Positions 6,282 to 8,505 of a stretch of 8,505 bases of DNA are shown one piece after another. Source of the DNA: Thermoleophilia bacterium (GTDB lineage Bacteria > Actinomycetota > Thermoleophilia > Gaiellales > JAICJC01); NCBI GenBank assembly GCA_025928435.1, contig JAICJM010000176.1, forward strand, positions 1-8,505, given 5' to 3'. The translations under genes and the position numbers were made by a program. Numbering within the stretch: position 1 is the stretch's first letter; every line of letters starts with the position of its first letter. The notes under the pieces were generated by a model. It saw only the letters and a program-made list of their open reading frames with translations. It had not been told where the DNA came from and ran no database searches.

Positions 6282-6395
6282 TTGAAGGTGCGCCCCAGCG
6301 TCCGACCGATGTGTGAGAAGTGCCGTGTGATCCGGCGCCACGGCAACGTGCTCGTGATCTGCACCAACCCGCGCCACAAGCAGCGCCAGGGCTAG
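6282..6395 (+). CDS. rpmJ: 50S ribosomal protein L36, zinc-binding form
   Basis: A 37-residue gene begins with TTG: (M)[20 protein letters not shown], then [16 protein letters not shown]. This matches L36 from end to end. The zinc ligands Cys11, Cys14, Cys27 and His32 are all present, so it is the zinc-binding (C+) form. L36 binds 23S rRNA near the peptidyl-transferase side of the large subunit. The TTG is chosen because it gives exactly the conserved N-terminus and has GGAGG at 6270-6274, 7 nt upstream. The rare start is easily missed by ATG-only gene finding. It opens the alpha operon portion, just before rpsM. Confidence 0.96.
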   Translation: MKVRPSVRPMCEKCRVIRRHGNVLVICTNPRHKQRQG

Positions 6396-6411
6396 AGAGG
6401 TAGTGATCTAG

Positions 6412-6780
6412 ATGGCACGTATCGCAGGCGTCAACCTCCCGCGCGAGAAACGGGTCGAGATCGGGCTCACCTACATCTTCGGCGTCGGCCGGTCGACATC
6501 GAACGCCGTGCTCTCCGAGCTCGGCATCTCGGCCGACACGAAGGTGCGCGACCTCACGGACGAGGAGGTCACCCGGCTGCGGACGCACATCGACTCCCTG
6601 ACGGTCGAGGGCGACCTGCGCCGTGAGCGCTCCCAGAACATCAAGCGGCTCATGGAGATCGGCTGCTACCGCGGCCTGCGCCACCGCCGCGGGCTGCCGG
6701 TGAACGGTCAGCGGACACGCACCAACGCCCGCACCCGCAAGGGGCCCAAGAAGACCGTCGGTAAGCAGCGCAAGAAGTAA
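6412..6780 (+). CDS. rpsM: 30S ribosomal protein S13
   Basis: The 122-residue product has normal S13 length. It begins [26 protein letters not shown], which includes the helix-two-turns-helix region. The signature [20 protein letters not shown] (86-105) continues as ARTRKG, and the basic tail ends [11 protein letters not shown]13 lies at the top of the 30S head, contacts the P-site tRNA through its C-terminal tail, and forms bridges with L5. It starts 16 nt after rpmJ with a weak GAGAGG ribosome binding site. In E. coli the start of rpsM is the S4 repression target; here the spacer is too short for that structure, while the larger one lies before rpsD. Confidence 0.97.
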   Translation: MARIAGVNLPREKRVEIGLTYIFGVGRSTSNAVLSELGISADTKVRDLTDEEVTRLRTHIDSLTVEGDLRRERSQNIKRLMEIGCYRGLRHRRGLPVNGQRTRTNARTRKGPKKTVGKQRKK

Positions 6781-6797
6781 CGCAAGGAAAGGATTGA

Positions 6798-7205
6798 ATG
6801 CCTCCCGCACCCCGTAGAGGCGGCACGCGTGGCCGCGTCCGCCGCAAGGCCCGCAAGAACATCGCCATCGGCCAGGCGCACATCAAGACGTCGTTCAACA
6901 ACACGCTCGTCGCGCTGACCGACAAGGACGGCGGCGTGATCGTGTGGAAGAGCGCGGGCGCGGTGGGCTTCAAAGGGTCGCGCAAGTCGACCCCGTTCGC
7001 GGCCCAGGTGACCGCCGACGCGGCCGCGCGCGAGGGCATGGAGCACGGCCTCCAGAAGGTCGAGGTCTTCGTCAAGGGGCCCGGCTCGGGTCGGGAGACG
7101 GCGATCCGGTCGCTGCAGGCGGCCGGCCTCGAGATCCTCGGGGTGAAGGACGTGAGCCCGCAGGCCCACAACGGTGTCCGGCCGCGGAAGCGGAGGCGTG
7201 TGTAA
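6798..7205 (+). CDS. rpsK: 30S ribosomal protein S11
   Basis: This is a 135-residue S11 with a basic N-terminal arm (5-20), the core [20 protein letters not shown] (25-44), and the signature [20 protein letters not shown] (92-111). S11 sits on the 30S platform and helps shape the Shine-Dalgarno groove. The C-terminus reads [12 protein letters not shown], where many S11 proteins have HNGCRPPKRRRV, so the usual Cys and one Pro are replaced. The Asn-Gly that becomes isoaspartate in E. coli S11 is retained. A good ribosome binding site (AAGGAAAGG, 6784-6792) precedes the ATG, 17 nt after rpsM. Confidence 0.97.
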   Translation: MPPAPRRGGTRGRVRRKARKNIAIGQAHIKTSFNNTLVALTDKDGGVIVWKSAGAVGFKGSRKSTPFAAQVTADAAAREGMEHGLQKVEVFVKGPGSGRETAIRSLQAAGLEILGVKDVSPQAHNGVRPRKRRRV

Positions 7206-7371
7206 TGGCCCACCTGGCAACGCTTACTGGGCGTCTGGCGGCTGCAACCCGTCGCCATGATGCGTCCTCGGTCGGGCCGATACTTGACCCAGTATCGGCG
7301 CTCCCTGCGTCCTTCCCTGGCTCGGGTTTCGCTCGCCAGCCATCCCAGCCGCGTCACCAGGAGGCCCATCG
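7206..7371 (+). promoter_or_regulatory. Long spacer and probable leader before rpsD
   Basis: These 166 nt between rpsK and rpsD hold no credible gene. The main structure is a perfect 9-bp hairpin at 7276-7299. A weaker 5-bp stem (CTGGC/GCCAG, 7317-7339) lies closer to the gene. The ribosome binding site AGGAGG at 7359-7364 sits 7 nt before the ATG. In other bacteria S4 represses its own operon by binding a structured mRNA leader; a structured spacer directly before rpsD would suit that role, but I cannot show the S4-type fold here. An inserted palindromic repeat is the alternative. Confidence 0.5.
7276..7299. repeat. Perfect 9-bp inverted repeat in the rpsD leader
   Basis: GCCGATACT and AGTATCGGC are exact complements around the 6-nt loop TGACCC. 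The AT-richer stem centre stands out from the surrounding GC-rich DNA. No T-run follows, so it is not a classical terminator. Confidence 0.85.
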
Positions 7372-7998
7372 ATGGCGCGCATGATCGGGCCCAAGTGCAA
7401 GCAGTGCCGGCGCGAGAACATGAAGCTCTTCCTGAAGGGCGAGCGCTGCCTGACGGAGAAGTGCGCCATCGAGCGGCGCGCGTACCCGCCGGGCGAGCAC
7501 GGCCGCGGGCGCATCAAGCAGTCCGAGTACCTGCTCCAGCTGCGCGAGAAGCAGAAGATGCGCCGCTACTACGGCGTGCTCGAGTCGCAGTTCCGCGGCT
7601 ACTACAACAAGGCCACCCGCCGCAGCGGCATCACGGGCGAGAACTTCCTGCGGATGCTCGAGCAGCGGCTCGACAACGTCGTCTACCGGCTCGGCTTCGC
7701 GGCCTCGCGGTCGCAGGGCCGCCAGCTGGTGCGGCACAACCACTTCACGGTCAACGGCAAGAAGGTGAACATCCCGTCGTACCAGGTGTCGGCGGGCGAC
7801 GTCATCTCGATGCGCGAAGGGTCGGGGGCGAAGGCGGTCGTGACCGACGCCACCGATCTGACGGCGTCCGTGTCGCCCTGGCTCCAGGCCGACCACGACA
7901 ACCTGACGGGAACGGTGCTCCGCCTCCCGGACCGGGCAGACATCGATACGCCCGTCCAGGAGCAGCTGATCGTGGAGTTCTATTCCAAGATCCTGTAA
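7372..7998 (+). CDS. rpsD: 30S ribosomal protein S4, zinc-binding form
   Basis: At 208 residues this is a full-length S4, a primary 16S rRNA binder that starts 30S assembly and lies at the mRNA entry with S5. The N-terminal knuckle carries Cys9, Cys12, Cys26 and Cys31, the zinc-binding (C+) version. The S4 RNA-binding domain spans about 98-160 ([20 protein letters not shown], then [19 protein letters not shown]). The end VEFYSKIL is typical. The ATG at 7372 gives the expected [15 protein letters not shown] and has AGGAGG 7 nt upstream; the ATG three codons later is less likely. Its position between rpsK and rpoA is the usual alpha operon place, but the preceding 166-nt spacer is unusually long. 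Confidence 0.97.
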   Translation: MARMIGPKCKQCRRENMKLFLKGERCLTEKCAIERRAYPPGEHGRGRIKQSEYLLQLREKQKMRRYYGVLESQFRGYYNKATRRSGITGENFLRMLEQRLDNVVYRLGFAASRSQGRQLVRHNHFTVNGKKVNIPSYQVSAGDVISMREGSGAKAVVTDATDLTASVSPWLQADHDNLTGTVLRLPDRADIDTPVQEQLIVEFYSKIL

Positions 7999-8009
7999 GA
8001 ACCGGCGCC

Positions 8010-8033
8010 GGCCCCGCGACGGGGCCTGGCCCC
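8010..8033 (+). promoter_or_regulatory. Overlapping competing hairpins between rpsD and rpoA
   Basis: GGCCCC (8010-8015) pairs with GGGGCC (8021-8026) around GCGAC. The same GGGG (8021-8024) can instead pair with CCCC (8030-8033) around CCTGG. The two folds exclude each other. No T-tract follows, so simple termination is unlikely; RNA processing, attenuation or no role at all are all possible. Confidence 0.45.
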
Positions 8034-8061
8034 ATTATGAGACCAAAAGAGGCGAGACCAA

Positions 8062-8505
8062 TTGCTTGAGATCATCCCGAAGATCACGTCCGAGGACGTG
8101 GGCGACACGCTTGGCACGTTCGTGGTCGAGCCGCTCGACCGCGGGTTCGGGTACACGTTCGGAAACAGCCTGAGGCGCGTGCTGCTGTCGTCCCTCGAGG
8201 GCGCCGCCGTCACCTCGGTCAAGATCGAGGGCGTGGCCCACGAGTTCACGTCCGTGCCGGGCGTGCGCGAGGACGTGACCGACATCATCCTGAACCTGAA
8301 GGGCCTGATCTGCCGGCTCCACGGCGAGTCCGGCGAGGTCGAGGTGCAGGTGCAGAAGGACGGGGCGGGGACGGTCACGGCGGCCGACATCGAGGCGCCG
8401 GCCGACCTCGAGGTGCTGAACCCCGACCTGGTCATCTGCCACCTGGCCGAGAAGGCCCGGTTCGAGATGACCCTGACGATCGCCCGCGGCCGCGGCTACG
8501 TCGCC
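8062..8505 (+). CDS. rpoA: DNA-directed RNA polymerase alpha subunit, N-terminal part
   Basis: The gene runs off the window end after 148 codons; a complete alpha subunit is about 310-340 residues. The visible part is the alpha N-terminal domain, which dimerises and nucleates assembly of beta and beta'. The hallmark [20 protein letters not shown] lies at 28-47, followed by [20 protein letters not shown] (58-77) and NLKGL. The start is TTG at 8062: the in-frame stop at 8038-8040 leaves no ATG or GTG before it, and the product then begins [14 protein letters not shown] as expected. A modest ribosome binding site, AGAGG, lies at 8048-8052. rplQ (L17) would normally follow outside the window. Confidence 0.96.
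   Translation, partial: MLEIIPKITSEDVGDTLGTFVVEPLDRGFGYTFGNSLRRVLLSSLEGAAVTSVKIEGVAHEFTSVPGVREDVTDIILNLKGLICRLHGESGEVEVQVQKDGAGTVTAADIEAPADLEVLNPDLVICHLAEKARFEMTLTIARGRGYVA

Noticed and set aside
4253..6379. Minus-strand frames of about 300-350 residues opposite secY, adk and map
   Set aside because: They run antisense to three genes with complete catalytic or membrane signatures and have no recognisable features of their own.
7284..7289. TTGACC as a -35 promoter box in the rpsD spacer
   Set aside because: It lies in the hairpin arm and loop, and the DNA 16-18 nt downstream (around 7307-7312, GCGTCC) has no -10 likeness.
8034..8041. A promoter -10 box (TTATGA/TATGAG) just before rpoA
   Set aside because: There is no -35 match at 16-18 nt upstream, which is G/C-only sequence, and the hexamer match is poor.
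7257..8069. A 270-residue plus-strand frame across the rpsD leader and rpsD
   Set aside because: It is a shifted frame of rpsD with an Arg/Ala/Pro-rich translation; the true S4 frame is unmistakable.

Overview
This window is one continuous, all-plus-strand ribosomal protein cluster: the second half of the spc operon, followed by secY-adk-map and then the alpha operon up to rpoA. Every gene is a recognisable housekeeping gene. I found no phage, insertion sequence, CRISPR array, toxin system or other new multi-gene system. The DNA is very GC-rich, with almost every third codon position G or C. S14 is the short zinc type. Gene order, codon use and protein sequences suggest a high-GC actinobacterium. 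My best guess is the deep-branching class Thermoleophilia (Gaiella/Solirubrobacter-like), but that is an impression; a high-GC Chloroflexota member is the main alternative.

Layout: the L5 (rplE) C-terminus occupies 1-75, then rpsN (S14), rpsH (S8), rplF (L6) and rplR (L18) follow in tight succession to 1589. A 149-nt gap (1590-1738) holds four consecutive hairpins. After it come rpsE (S5, with a long low-complexity tail), rpmD (L30) and rplO (L15, also tailed), joined by overlapping stop/start codons, then secY, adk and map. The infA gene usually found after map is missing. A 79-nt spacer with a promoter-like extended -10 leads into rpmJ (L36, TTG start), rpsM (S13) and rpsK (S11). A second long spacer (7206-7371) with a perfect 9-bp hairpin precedes rpsD (S4). 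A short spacer with competing hairpins precedes rpoA (TTG start), which runs off the window end.

How the genes work together: the ribosomal proteins build both subunits. SecY forms the membrane channel that receives nascent exported proteins. Adenylate kinase balances adenine nucleotides. Methionine aminopeptidase trims the start methionine of new proteins. RpoA starts RNA polymerase assembly. The points most worth a second look are the structured spacers before rpsE and rpsD, the related Lys-Pro-Ala tails of S5 and L15 (sharing an identical 18-nt block), the missing infA, and the mixed metal-site residues in the adenylate kinase LID.
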